Part shown: piece by piece, positions 17,655-26,269 of the stretch | Layout: each line of letters opens with the position of its first letter | How positions within the stretch are numbered: position 1 is the stretch's first letter | NCBI RefSeq assembly: GCF_002364335.1 | Contig: NZ_DEXW01000063.1 | Span: forward strand, 1-53,233 | Source of the DNA: Winogradskyella sp. UBA3174 | Lineage (GTDB): Bacteria > Bacteroidota > Bacteroidia > Flavobacteriales > Flavobacteriaceae | Direction of reading: 5' to 3' | DNA length: 53,233 bases | Translations under genes and position numbers: made by a program | The notes under the pieces: model-generated | What the model was told of the DNA's origin: nothing | The model's input: only the letters and a program-made list of their open reading frames with translations | The model's database searches: none

Positions 17655-18218
17655 ATGAAAAAAGATACTGTAGACGAATTATTTGATAACCTAAAAGGTG
17701 AGTTTGATACAAGCGAACCTAACAAAAATCATGAGCTTCGATTTTTAGATAAGCTAAAAGCAAATGATGTGACATCTAATGATTCTAAAAAATCATCTGG
17801 TTCTAATTGGAAACCGTTCTTAGCTATAGCTGCTTCTGTGGTGATATGTTTAAGTGTGTTTATGACACTACAAAATAAGCCTGAAGCTTTAGACTTAGCA
17901 AGTGTATCACCAGAGTTATCTGAAACTCAAGATTTTTTTACTGCTACAATTGAAAATGAATTAAAGAAATTAAATAAAGAACGCTCACCTTTAACAGAGC
18001 TTATTATTACTGATGCTTTAAAGCAGATTCAAATTTTAGAAACCAATTATCAAAATTTAAAAACAGATTTAAATGAAAGCGGACAAGATCAGCGTGTTAT
18101 TTATGCGATGATTACCAACTTTCAGAATAGAATAGATATTTTAAATACTGTTTTAGAACAAATAGAAATTATTAAAGAACTAAAAATCAACACAAATGAA
18201 CCTAAAAATACAATTTAG
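17655..18218 (+). CDS. Single-pass membrane protein, probable anti-sigma factor
   Basis: A 187-residue protein from the ATG at 17655 (MKKDTVDELFDNLKGEFDT). An upstream reading of the same frame to 17580 lies inside the sigma gene and is rejected. About 50 cytoplasmic residues rich in Asp, Glu and Lys are followed by one membrane segment (about 52-72, FLAIAASVVICLSVFMTL) and a helical extracytoplasmic part (LTELIITDALKQIQILETNY, QNRIDILNTVLEQIEIIKEL). It lacks the HxxxCxxC zinc motif of ZAS anti-sigma factors. Its place directly after an ECF sigma gene and its topology support the role; sequence homology alone does not. Confidence 0.7.
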   Translation: MKKDTVDELFDNLKGEFDTSEPNKNHELRFLDKLKANDVTSNDSKKSSGSNWKPFLAIAASVVICLSVFMTLQNKPEALDLASVSPELSETQDFFTATIENELKKLNKERSPLTELIITDALKQIQILETNYQNLKTDLNESGQDQRVIYAMITNFQNRIDILNTVLEQIEIIKELKINTNEPKNTI

Positions 18219-19284
18219 ATTAGCAATATTACTTTTGTTAATGCCTCTTATTGCATTGGCAAATACAGATGTTGAAACTATTAAATCAACCAAAGAGCGT
18301 ACTATTAAAAAATCATTTAATGTAGCTTCTAATGCGACATTAAAAGTGAAAAATAGTTTTGGAAACTTAGACATTGTTACATGGAATGAGAATCGTATTG
18401 AATTTGATATTACCATAAAAGTAACTGGTAATAATGCAGAAAAAGTACAGGATCGTCTCAATAGAATTAATATAGAATTCTCTGGAACACGCGACTTAGT
18501 TTCTGCCATCACTATGATTGGGAAGAACGAAAAAAATTGGTGGAATTGGGGAAAGAAAATAAACCTTAAATTAGAAATTAACTATGTTATAAAAATGCCA
18601 ATAACTAATAATATAGATCTCAGTAACGACTATGGCGCTATTAACTTAGACAAGCTAGAAGGTGTTGCTAAAATTAGCTGTGATTATGGTAAAATCACGA
18701 CCAAAGAACTCATGGGAGATAACAATGATATTAGATTTGATTATAGTAATAATTGTTATTTTGAATATATTAAGAGTGGTGCAATTAGAGCAGACTATAG
18801 TGGTTTTACAGTTTCTAAAACTAACAAATTAACACTTAAAGCAGATTATACAAAATCAATTATTGAAGCTTCAGAAATTGTGAATTATACTTGTGATTAT
18901 GGCTCATTAAAAATTGATAATATTAATAATTTACAAGGTCAAGGGGACTACTTATCTTTGCGATTAGGTAATGTATTTAAAAATGTAGACCTTAAAACAA
19001 ATTTCGGTTCAATAAAAATTGAGCGAATAGCTTCTAAAGCTAAAAACATAACTATAAAGTCTGACTTTACTGGTATTACAATTGGACATGATGCTGATTA
19101 TAATTTTGATTTCGATATCGATTTAGAATTCGCTTCATTACGAGAATCAGACGGTTTCAACTTTACCAATAAAGAAGTTGATATGACTGAAAAGAAATAT
19201 AACGGCTATTATGGTTCACAAAATTCTGGCAACCTAGTAAAAATCAAGTCTGAATACGGAAGTGTTACCTTTAAAAAATTATAA
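18196..19284 (+). CDS. Exported DUF4097-like beta-helical protein
   Basis: A 362-residue protein with a signal peptide (to IALANT, about residue 23). The rest is short strands in which DYG, DYS or DYT recurs every 15-20 residues (SNDYGAINL, SCDYGKITT, RADYSGFTV, KADYTKSII, TCDYGSLKI), typical of DUF4097/adhesin-like single-stranded beta-helices. No catalytic motif. The start overlaps the membrane-protein gene by 23 bases, so translation is coupled. Probably a periplasmic or surface protein regulated by the ECF sigma factor; molecular function unknown. Confidence 0.78.
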   Translation: MNLKIQFRLAILLLLMPLIALANTDVETIKSTKERTIKKSFNVASNATLKVKNSFGNLDIVTWNENRIEFDITIKVTGNNAEKVQDRLNRINIEFSGTRDLVSAITMIGKNEKNWWNWGKKINLKLEINYVIKMPITNNIDLSNDYGAINLDKLEGVAKISCDYGKITTKELMGDNNDIRFDYSNNCYFEYIKSGAIRADYSGFTVSKTNKLTLKADYTKSIIEASEIVNYTCDYGSLKIDNINNLQGQGDYLSLRLGNVFKNVDLKTNFGSIKIERIASKAKNITIKSDFTGITIGHDADYNFDFDIDLEFASLRESDGFNFTNKEVDMTEKKYNGYYGSQNSGNLVKIKSEYGSVTFKKL

Positions 19285-19325
19285 CAATCGAGAACGAATA
19301 AAATCAACCAATTAAAATCAAACTT

Positions 19326-20051
19326 ATGAAACTATTTAAATCAATTACAGTACTAGTCTTTCTTTTAAGCACTACGCTTTCGTGTGCACAATGGGGAAAT
19401 GGTAAAAAAATGAAAGGGAATGGAGATATTACAACCACTACAAGATCTACAGGTGCTTATGATGGCTTAAAAGCTGCTGGACCAATGGATTTTAAATTAG
19501 TACAAGGAAATGAAGGTGAAATTTCAATTAAAGGAGATGCAAACCTTATGGAATACATCATTACTGAGGTAAAAGATAATAAGCTCGTTGTTAAAGTTGA
19601 AGATGGCTATAACTTAAGACCAAGCCAAACCATCTTAATTACTGTGCCTTACGAATCTATAAGTTCTGTTTCATTATCAGGTTCTGGTGATATAGAAAAT
19701 TCTGGTACTATTAAAGCAGGCGAATTTAAAGTAGCTTTAGCAGGCTCTGGCGATATTAACTTAAACGTATCTGCCAAAAGCATACAAAGTAGTATTGCTG
19801 GTTCTGGTGATATAGAATTAAAAGGTTCTGCTAGAGACTTAACTACAAAGATTGCTGGTTCTGGTGATTTTAATGGTAGAAGCTTAAAAAGCACAAATGT
19901 TAATGCAAGTATTACAGGTTCTGGTAATGTAAACGTTGTGTGTAATGGTGAATTAACAGCTAGAATAACAGGCTCTGGTGATGTAGAATATTCTGGCAAA
20001 CCTACTAAGAAAGATACTAAGATTACAGGTTCTGGTAGCGTGAGTAATTAG
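19326..20051 (+). CDS. DUF2807 head-GIN-domain lipoprotein
   Basis: A 241-residue protein with a signal peptide and a probable lipid cysteine at residue 20 (TTLSCAQ). The body is a beta-helix with GSGD/GSGN turns about every 15-20 residues: SLSGSGDIEN, ALAGSGDINL, SIAGSGDIEL, KIAGSGDFNG, SITGSGNVNV, RITGSGDVEY, ending ITGSGSVSN. This is the putative auto-transporter adhesin, head GIN domain (DUF2807), common in Bacteroidota and of unknown function. Last gene of the ECF operon, 41 bases after its neighbour, followed by a strong terminator. Confidence 0.9.
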   Translation: MKLFKSITVLVFLLSTTLSCAQWGNGKKMKGNGDITTTTRSTGAYDGLKAAGPMDFKLVQGNEGEISIKGDANLMEYIITEVKDNKLVVKVEDGYNLRPSQTILITVPYESISSVSLSGSGDIENSGTIKAGEFKVALAGSGDINLNVSAKSIQSSIAGSGDIELKGSARDLTTKIAGSGDFNGRSLKSTNVNASITGSGNVNVVCNGELTARITGSGDVEYSGKPTKKDTKITGSGSVSN

Positions 20052-20073
20052 CGGCTGTAAAAAAGATAATTTT

Positions 20074-20103
20074 AAAAAGGATGAGCTTTGCTCGTCCTTT
20101 TTT
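20074..20103 (+). terminator. Terminator of the ECF sigma operon
   Basis: Arms aaaaaggatgagc (20074-20086) and gctcgtccttttt (20090 on), with a 3-base loop and a T-run, 22 bases after the DUF2807 stop. Confidence 0.88.
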
Positions 20104-20107
20104 ATGG

Positions 20108-20329
20108 TTAGTTTTTGGTATATATTCTTCCATCCCAGGAAAGTGAGCCATTTTCATTAATTCTAATATAATCCTGTTTTAATCTCATATAATTGATAAA
20201 TTCAAATGTTAAATCTTTTATCTCAATAGCGAAATAATTTGAATTCTTTGTGTTTTGTATTTATATGAAGAACATCCTATAAAGGAAGACAACCAACAAA
20301 AATATAGCTATTTGAATTTTTTTATTCAA
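20108..20329 (-). pseudogene. Small membrane-protein remnant with one internal stop
   Basis: In the 362-base gap after the DUF2807 gene the minus strand can be read from a TTG at 20329 as MNKKIQIAIFLLVVFLYRMF (a membrane anchor), through one TAA at 20263-20261, then IEIKDLTFEFINYMRLKQ and INENGSLSWDGRIYTKN to a stop at 20110-20108. The frame is the same on both sides of the stop, and composition is protein-like throughout. Probably a recently inactivated small gene; a sequencing error at one base is possible. Family not recognised. Confidence 0.4.
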
Positions 20330-20413
20330 ACTAATAATTTTTTTATTATTTCGTTCCAGCATCAAAGTCTACTTTTCATTTCGCTAAATAATCTAAGAAA
20401 TAATTTAATTACA

Positions 20414-21334
20414 TTAAATCTTCAAGTAAGTAAACGTCATATCCTCAGAGATTGTTGAACTATTAACAGTACTCGTTGCAAAAAAGCCATCTTCAACAAT
20501 ATTTGTTATGATACTTGTGCTTTTTAAGAAATCTAGTACTTCACCTGTTTCAGTTAATGTTATTGTAATTTCATTATCATTCTGAGTCCAAGTAAAGGGT
20601 GTGTTTTCGTTAAAATCTGTACAGGTTACAAAAAAATCAACATCATCATCAGAAATTGGAGTGTATGTAATTGTTGCAAAAGAATTATAGATAAATTCAC
20701 CTGTACCATCTGCATTAAATGTTATAATTTCATTATCATAACAATCTATTTCACCTAAGTAATTTGTTGTAGCTATACCATCGTTATCTATATCTAATAT
20801 ATTATTTGATAACATAAACACTAGCTGCCAAGTTCCTATTGTTGGTATTGGGTCTGCTGTACAATCTCCTAAACCAGTGATAATAATTTGCAACAAACCA
20901 TCTGCATCACCACAGACTTCAATTTGGTTTTGAAGTGCAACTTTATAACTATTACATAAAGCTTCTAAATCACTGTCTGACGCATTATCGTAATTAATTC
21001 TAGCAATTTCAGTGTTTTGGATTGCCATATCGCATAGCTCGTTACCTTCAAAAACACAATCATTTAAGCTATCAATAGTGAGTTGCAAAAGGCCTTCTGC
21101 ATCACCGCAAATTTCTATTTGATCTTCTAAAGCATCTTTGTAAACTTGGCAAAACAGGTTGAAATTCTCTTCTGAGACAGCATTAAAATTACTAGCGGCT
21201 TCAGCAGTTGCAATAATTGCTAACTCACAAGAATTATCGACAATTATTAAGTCACCTTCATAGGGCTCATTATCACAATTATAGGCAATAAAAAGTACCA
21301 TGAATGCACATAGTACAAACATTTTTTTTATCAT
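20414..21334 (-). CDS. Lipoprotein with two Cys-rich repeats and a lipocalin-like domain
   Basis: A 306-residue lipoprotein; lipid cysteine 20 in IAYNC. Residues about 35-165 hold two tandem modules of roughly 65-70 residues sharing the pattern C-A-(helix)-LC..YK.AL..QIE.CGDA.GLLQ....L.DC, so the cysteines and the CGDA(E/D)GLLQ block are repeated. Residues about 170-306 start with TIGTWQLVF, contain TFNADGTGEF and FTWTQNDNEITITL, and resemble lipocalin-like domains of Bacteroidota lipoproteins. Probably surface or periplasmic; ligand unknown. Starts 20 bases after the MFS gene stop, so it may share its transcript. Confidence 0.8.
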   Translation of the reverse strand: MIKKMFVLCAFMVLFIAYNCDNEPYEGDLIIVDNSCELAIIATAEAASNFNAVSEENFNLFCQVYKDALEDQIEICGDAEGLLQLTIDSLNDCVFEGNELCDMAIQNTEIARINYDNASDSDLEALCNSYKVALQNQIEVCGDADGLLQIIITGLGDCTADPIPTIGTWQLVFMLSNNILDIDNDGIATTNYLGEIDCYDNEIITFNADGTGEFIYNSFATITYTPISDDDVDFFVTCTDFNENTPFTWTQNDNEITITLTETGEVLDFLKSTSIITNIVEDGFFATSTVNSSTISEDMTFTYLKI

Positions 21335-21353
21335 AGCATGATAAAGTTAAGCA

Positions 21354-22655
21354 TTAATTCTTAGTTTCTAATCTAGGCACTCTAAAAAGAAGTATAATAC
21401 CAACTAAAAAAAAGACAAATAAAAATAAGATTGAGTTGCGCATACTTCCTGTTATTTGATCTATAAAACCATAAATCAACATACCAATAACAATACCTAT
21501 TTTTTCTGCGACATCGTAAAAACTAAAATATGATGTTGTATCCTTAGTTTCTGGCAAAAATTTAGAATACGTAGATCTGGCTAGCGATTGTATGCCTCCC
21601 ATTACCAAACCAACAAGCGATGCCGTTATGTAAAATTGTGTTGGCGTTTCAATAAAATAACCATAAAAACATAAACACATCCATATCATATTTATAACAA
21701 TAAGTGTTTTTATGTTTCCAAATTTAGAGGAAGCGCTTGAGGTTAAAAAGGCACCTAAGATGGCTACAACTTGTATAACTAATATACTTACAATTAAACC
21801 TGTTGTCTTGGCCTCATCCGTTCCCCAATTAATTTCTTCCTCACCAAAATAAACAGCTACTAACATAATGGTTTGTACAGCCATACTGAATACAAAAAAG
21901 GCATATAAGTAGCGCTTTAATCTTAGGTTCAATTTTAACTCTTGCCATACACCCAATAATTCTTTAAAACCATTAAAAATTACAGATTTAGTAACTTTAT
22001 GGCTTTTAGACACTCCTTTGGGTAAAATGTAAAATGAGTATTGACTAAATAAAACCCACCAAATACCAACGGTAATAAAAGAATATCGCATCATTTGAAT
22101 TTTATCTACTCCATTATCTTGACTCATTACCATGGCCAAATTTGCAACCAGAAGTAGTACACTCCCTATGTAACCCATAGAAAATCCTTTGGCACTTATT
22201 TTGTCTTGTTGTTCCTCAAACGCAATATCTGGTAAATATGAATTATAAAAGACTAAGCTTCCCCAATACCCTATTAAACCCATAAAATAGAATAGTAAAC
22301 TTAGATGGATGTGTTCTAAACTAAACCAATATAAGCCAATACAGCCAGCAGAACCTAAATAGCAAAAGAACTTCATGAAGCTTTTCTTATTACCTACATA
22401 ATCTGCAATACCAGATAATATCGGAGACAGAATAGCAACAACCATAAATGTAAAAGCAGTTACGAAAGTAATTAAAGCCGTGCTCTTAAACTCGTAATTA
22501 AAAGCAGTTACTTTTTTAATTTCACTCAAAAATAAGGCCGAGTAAAATATGGGGAATATAGAGGATGCAATCGTAAGTGTATATACTGAATTTGCCCAAT
22601 CGTAAAATGCCCAAGCGTTTAGAAGTTTTTTACTCCCTTTTTTAAGTTCACTCAT
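21354..22655 (-). CDS. MFS transporter, UMF1/Atg22-like
   Basis: A 433-residue inner-membrane protein with about 12 hydrophobic segments. Family features are the N-terminal AWAFYDWANSVYTLTIASSI, the GYIGSVLLL segment and GLVMGGIQSLARSTYSKFLP with SFYDVAEKIG. These mark the UMF1 group related to yeast vacuolar Atg22, a putative efflux carrier with unsettled substrate. The start at 22655 (MSELKKGSKK) is preferred to 22682 because the longer form would overlap the terminator of the upstream M48 gene. The lipoprotein gene follows 19 bases later. Confidence 0.87.
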   Translation of the reverse strand: MSELKKGSKKLLNAWAFYDWANSVYTLTIASSIFPIFYSALFLSEIKKVTAFNYEFKSTALITFVTAFTFMVVAILSPILSGIADYVGNKKSFMKFFCYLGSAGCIGLYWFSLEHIHLSLLFYFMGLIGYWGSLVFYNSYLPDIAFEEQQDKISAKGFSMGYIGSVLLLVANLAMVMSQDNGVDKIQMMRYSFITVGIWWVLFSQYSFYILPKGVSKSHKVTKSVIFNGFKELLGVWQELKLNLRLKRYLYAFFVFSMAVQTIMLVAVYFGEEEINWGTDEAKTTGLIVSILVIQVVAILGAFLTSSASSKFGNIKTLIVINMIWMCLCFYGYFIETPTQFYITASLVGLVMGGIQSLARSTYSKFLPETKDTTSYFSFYDVAEKIGIVIGMLIYGFIDQITGSMRNSILFLFVFFLVGIILLFRVPRLETKN

Positions 22656-22670
22656 AAATTTAAATATAAA

Positions 22671-22694
22671 AAAGCTGCTCATAATGAGCAGCTT
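22671..22694 (-). terminator. Terminator of the M48 protease gene
   Basis: Arms aagctgctc (22672-22680) and gagcagctt (22686-22694), loop ataat, with a T-run on the minus strand, 30 bases past the M48 stop. Confidence 0.82.
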
Positions 22695-22723
22695 CTAAAG
22701 TAATTAATATTTATTACTCTATG

Positions 22724-23548
22724 TTAATTTATAGGCCTAAATGAAGTTACACCATATTTCTTAGCTTCGGCCTTAGCCTTTGGTGCTAGTGCTCGTAAAT
22801 TCTGAATTCTAGAATCATTACTTGGGTGTGTACTTAAAAACTCTGGTGGTGCTTCACCTCCATTATTTGCTTTCATACGTTTCCAAAGTTCTGGCCCTTC
22901 ATCTGGGTTATAACCAGCAATAGCCATAAGATATGATCCAATCTTATCAGCCTCAGTTTCGTGACCTCTACTAAAGGGTAGCATTCCACCAACATTTGAA
23001 GCAATACCAAACGCCTGATTGTACAAACCTAAATTTTCATCATTCTGCAATGCTACATTACCAACTAGAGAAATACCTTGTTGCAACATTCCGGCACTCA
23101 TACGTTGTTGTCCATGATTTGCTAAAGCGTGTGCTACTTCATGTCCCATTATGGCAGCTACACCAGTTTCATTTAGCGCTATTGGCAAAATACCTGTGTA
23201 AAACGCTATTTTACCTCCAGGCATACACCATGCGTTAACTTGTTCTGATTCTATAAGTGTATATTCCCATTTATAATCATCTAAATACCCTTGAAAACCG
23301 TTGGCATTTAAATAACGTTCTGCCGCGACAGCTATACGTTGTCCAACACGTGTAATCATTTTAGCATCAGCAGTACCAGTAACTACTTTATTCTCTGTTA
23401 ACACTTGATTATATTGCGCAAAAGCAGATGGAAATAGGCTATCGTTAGACATAAAAGCCATAGTTTTTTTTCCTGTAAAAGGATTGGTTGCGCAAGATAA
23501 TGCAACAGCTACAATAGTTAATAAGGCTATACCTTTCTTAAATTTCAT
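22724..23548 (-). CDS. M48 family metallopeptidase lipoprotein
   Basis: A 274-residue lipoprotein with lipid cysteine 19 (AVALSC). The zinc motif HEVAH is at 136-140 and the third ligand region ETEAD at 197-201. The sequence resembles LoiP/BepA-like periplasmic M48 proteases (WCMPGGKIAFYTGIL, then FSRGHETEADKIG) that act on misassembled outer-membrane proteins. No TPR tail is present, unlike BepA. Monocistronic with its own terminator. Protease activity is well supported; substrate is inferred. Confidence 0.93.
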   Translation of the reverse strand: MKFKKGIALLTIVAVALSCATNPFTGKKTMAFMSNDSLFPSAFAQYNQVLTENKVVTGTADAKMITRVGQRIAVAAERYLNANGFQGYLDDYKWEYTLIESEQVNAWCMPGGKIAFYTGILPIALNETGVAAIMGHEVAHALANHGQQRMSAGMLQQGISLVGNVALQNDENLGLYNQAFGIASNVGGMLPFSRGHETEADKIGSYLMAIAGYNPDEGPELWKRMKANNGGEAPPEFLSTHPSNDSRIQNLRALAPKAKAEAKKYGVTSFRPIN

Positions 23549-23834
23549 AATACAATAGTTTTAAGTTACTTTAATACACAAAAACTGTTCCTAATTATTA
23601 GGTGCGAAATTAAGGCAGATGTCACTACTTTATTGAATTATTCGCTATAAAATATTAGTCAAGAAAATTCTTGCAAATGAATAAGCGCACTTAAAATATT
23701 TTAAACAAGTAATCAATACATAAGAATTTAGAAAAAAAATTAATTTGTAACATAAAACAATACCTTAACCTTTATGTAATTAATGAAACGTTAATACGTC
23801 AAACAAAATAACATAAATTTTGTAATTTTAAAGT

Positions 23835-24317
23835 ATGAAAAAGATAGCACTCCTAATTGTAATTACTTTGTTTTTTAGCTGTGATAGTTCAGCTCAAAAA
23901 AAAGAGTCAAAAGAAAAAGAAACATTCAAAATCACTAAAACTGATGCTGAATGGAAAACAGAATTAACTAGCGAACAGTACTATATTTTAAGAAATGCAG
24001 GTACTGAACGCCCTTTCTCAAGCCCATTAAATAAGACCTATAAAAAAGGAACTTATCATTGCGCAGGTTGTAACACTGCACTCTTTAAAAGTGAGTATAA
24101 ATTTGATTCTGGTACAGGTTGGCCAAGTTTTGATAGAGAAATTAATGGAAACGTCGCTTTTGGTTCGGATACTAAGATTGGATATACCAGAGATGAAGAA
24201 CATTGCGCAACTTGTGGCGGACATTTAGGTCATGTTTTTAATGATGGTCCTAAAAATACAACTGGCAAACGCCACTGTATAAATGGAGATGCTTTAGTAT
24301 TTGTTTCTGCTGAATAA
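23835..24317 (+). CDS. msrB: Peptide-methionine (R)-S-oxide reductase, lipoprotein form
   Basis: A 160-residue enzyme that reduces methionine-R-sulfoxide in proteins. A lipoprotein signal precedes the domain, with lipid cysteine 16 (FFSC), so the enzyme works outside the cytoplasm. The MsrB domain (about 35-158) has the zinc cysteines C76/C79 (CAGC) and C124/C127 (CATC), the GTGWPSFD motif and catalytic C148 in KRHCINGDAL. The 286 bases upstream hold no gene. The next gene starts at the last base of this stop codon (ATGA-type overlap). Confidence 0.95.
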   Translation: MKKIALLIVITLFFSCDSSAQKKESKEKETFKITKTDAEWKTELTSEQYYILRNAGTERPFSSPLNKTYKKGTYHCAGCNTALFKSEYKFDSGTGWPSFDREINGNVAFGSDTKIGYTRDEEHCATCGGHLGHVFNDGPKNTTGKRHCINGDALVFVSAE

Positions 24318-24868
24318 TGAAAAGTTATCTCGATAGCTCTATTAAACAATTCGAGTACTATAAAAGTCTTGGAGATAAAACTATATCTCAACTTTCTTTT
24401 GAAGAGCTAAAAAAAGAGTTTGCAGAAGATTCTAATTCAGTTTCTATTATTGTGAAGCATATTGTCGGAAATATGTTAAGCCGCTGGACTAACTTTTTAA
24501 CTGAAGATGGGGAAAAAGAATGGCGCAAGCGTGATGAAGAATTTGAAGATACCTTTCGCTCTAAAGAAGATTTAATTGAAGCTTGGAACAAAGGCTGGAA
24601 TTGCCTTTTTGAAGCACTAAACCCTTTATCTATAGATGATTTAGAACAGGTTATTTTTATAAGAAACCAAGGTCATACTGTTACCGAAACAATAAACAGA
24701 CAAATGATGCATTATGCTTACCACATTGGGCAAATTGTATTTTTAGGTAAATTAGTAAAAGGTAAGGATTGGCAATCGTTATCTATAGCTAAAGGAAATT
24801 CTAAGAATTATAATAAAGATAAGTTTTCTAAAGCTAAAGGTCTAAGACATTTTACAGAAGATTTATAA
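24317..24868 (+). CDS. DinB-like DUF1572 family protein
   Basis: A 183-residue cytoplasmic protein of the DinB/YfiT-like four-helix fold. The likely metal triad is H48 (VKHIVGNM), H132 and H136 (MMHYAYHIGQI). DinB-fold enzymes include thiol-dependent S-transferases; the role of the DUF1572 branch is unknown. The start overlaps the msrB stop by one base, so the two are translationally coupled, which hints at a thiol or oxidative-stress link. The end overlaps the convergent TlpA-like gene by 6 bases. Confidence 0.87.
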   Translation: MKSYLDSSIKQFEYYKSLGDKTISQLSFEELKKEFAEDSNSVSIIVKHIVGNMLSRWTNFLTEDGEKEWRKRDEEFEDTFRSKEDLIEAWNKGWNCLFEALNPLSIDDLEQVIFIRNQGHTVTETINRQMMHYAYHIGQIVFLGKLVKGKDWQSLSIAKGNSKNYNKDKFSKAKGLRHFTEDL

Positions 24869-26137
24869 ACGCTCTTTTAATATGTCCTCTACTTCTTTTG
24901 CTGACGGGTTAATTGCCAGAATTTTACCTGAAGTATCTACTAAGAACATTCCACCTCCCCCATTCATTACATTATATTTTTCCCAAATTTTGTTTTTCAT
25001 TCCTAATTCTATTAATTGTTGCCAAGGCCACCCTTCTTTTGCTATAAACTTATTGTAAGCTTCTAGGTTTTCACGTTCACCTGCTACACCCAAAATAGTA
25101 AATCCTTTATCCTTATAGTTATCGTAAACTGGTTTAACTAATCTTGTTTTTGCTATACATGGTCCGCACCAAGTTGCCCACAAATCTAATAACACAATTT
25201 TATTATTGCTTAAAACTGTTTTAAACTCAACGACGTTTCCATTACTATCTGGCGCCGTAAAATTAACGTACTCACCACCAGGATTTAAATCTTTTAATGC
25301 TCGGAATAAATTATCACCTAATTTTGTATAAGCATGGTTAGGATACTTTTCTTTTAATTTATTAAAGGCAACTAAAACTCTTTCTTCTCCAATATTTTTA
25401 AGATCTATATACGTTAAATCTTCAATTAAAAATGAATAAGATACCATAGTTGGGTTATCTATTATATAATTATATCTAGAATCTAAATATTCACCCATCA
25501 TAACGTCATATTCCGCGTCTCTTTTTTTACCTAATTCACTTCTATCTAAACCTTTTTCTCCTAAATCTTCCATCGCATCATACATAACAACTTTCTCTTC
25601 TTGAGTTTTTGCTTTATTTAATTTTTCTGATAATGCTTTAGACGCTTCAGATCTGAGGTTTTCATATCCTAGTTCTTCATTCCTCTTAAAAAACAGTCTA
25701 CTCTTCTGTTCAAATTGCACAGCGACATCAGTATTAAATTTATTGAGATCTGCATTTAAGCCATTGTTAGATATTATATTTTCAGAAAATCTATCCATTG
25801 AATACAATTTAAATGTGGTAACACCTTCTTCTGGAAAAAACATAATTGACCTCCAGCCACCATCCAGATGTTCATCCTCAAAAACTAATTGATACGCTTG
25901 CATGTCTTCTGGAGTAAATTCAAACTCAAATTTCCCATTTTCAATAGGGATAAGCATTACTTTATCTTCTTGCCTCATATCTTCAGTCGCTTTCGCTAAC
26001 AAGATAGTTTTACTATCCCTATCTATGACTTCACCTTTTAATATTGAAGGAATTGCGATTTCTTTAGTGTCATTTTCAGTTTTACAACAGAATAATAGAT
26101 TGGCAATAAAAAATATAAATAGTGCATTAGTTTTCAT
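24863..26137 (-). CDS. TlpA-like thioredoxin-fold lipoprotein
   Basis: A 424-residue protein from the ATG at 26137 (MKTNALFIFF), eight residues inside the longest frame because that start begins directly with a lipoprotein signal (LLFCC). The N-terminal region (about 30-110) is a DUF4369-like beta domain. A helical middle follows, and the C-terminal 140 residues are a TlpA/AhpC-TSA-type thioredoxin domain with active site WATWCGPC. Such proteins reduce disulfides in the periplasm, for example in cytochrome maturation or oxidative stress. No cytochrome genes are nearby. Confidence 0.88.
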   Translation of the reverse strand: MKTNALFIFFIANLLFCCKTENDTKEIAIPSILKGEVIDRDSKTILLAKATEDMRQEDKVMLIPIENGKFEFEFTPEDMQAYQLVFEDEHLDGGWRSIMFFPEEGVTTFKLYSMDRFSENIISNNGLNADLNKFNTDVAVQFEQKSRLFFKRNEELGYENLRSEASKALSEKLNKAKTQEEKVVMYDAMEDLGEKGLDRSELGKKRDAEYDVMMGEYLDSRYNYIIDNPTMVSYSFLIEDLTYIDLKNIGEERVLVAFNKLKEKYPNHAYTKLGDNLFRALKDLNPGGEYVNFTAPDSNGNVVEFKTVLSNNKIVLLDLWATWCGPCIAKTRLVKPVYDNYKDKGFTILGVAGERENLEAYNKFIAKEGWPWQQLIELGMKNKIWEKYNVMNGGGGMFLVDTSGKILAINPSAKEVEDILKERL

Positions 26138-26269
26138 AGTTGAATTTAAATTATACAGCATGAAAATATAACTTTTGAAATAACATTTTAGTATCGCTTA
26201 ATTAAAATTTATTATTCAAATTCGATTTCGTAAATTCGTATATTCAAAATTCAACTAAAAAATTAACGC

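Noticed and set aside
20255..20458. Open frame of 67 codons on the plus strand
   Set aside because: It is opposite the better minus-strand remnant at 20108-20329 and the end of the lipoprotein gene, with no protein-like features.
20181..23180. Possible CRISPR or tandem array in AT-rich spacers
   Set aside because: No regularly spaced direct repeats were seen there or elsewhere in the window.
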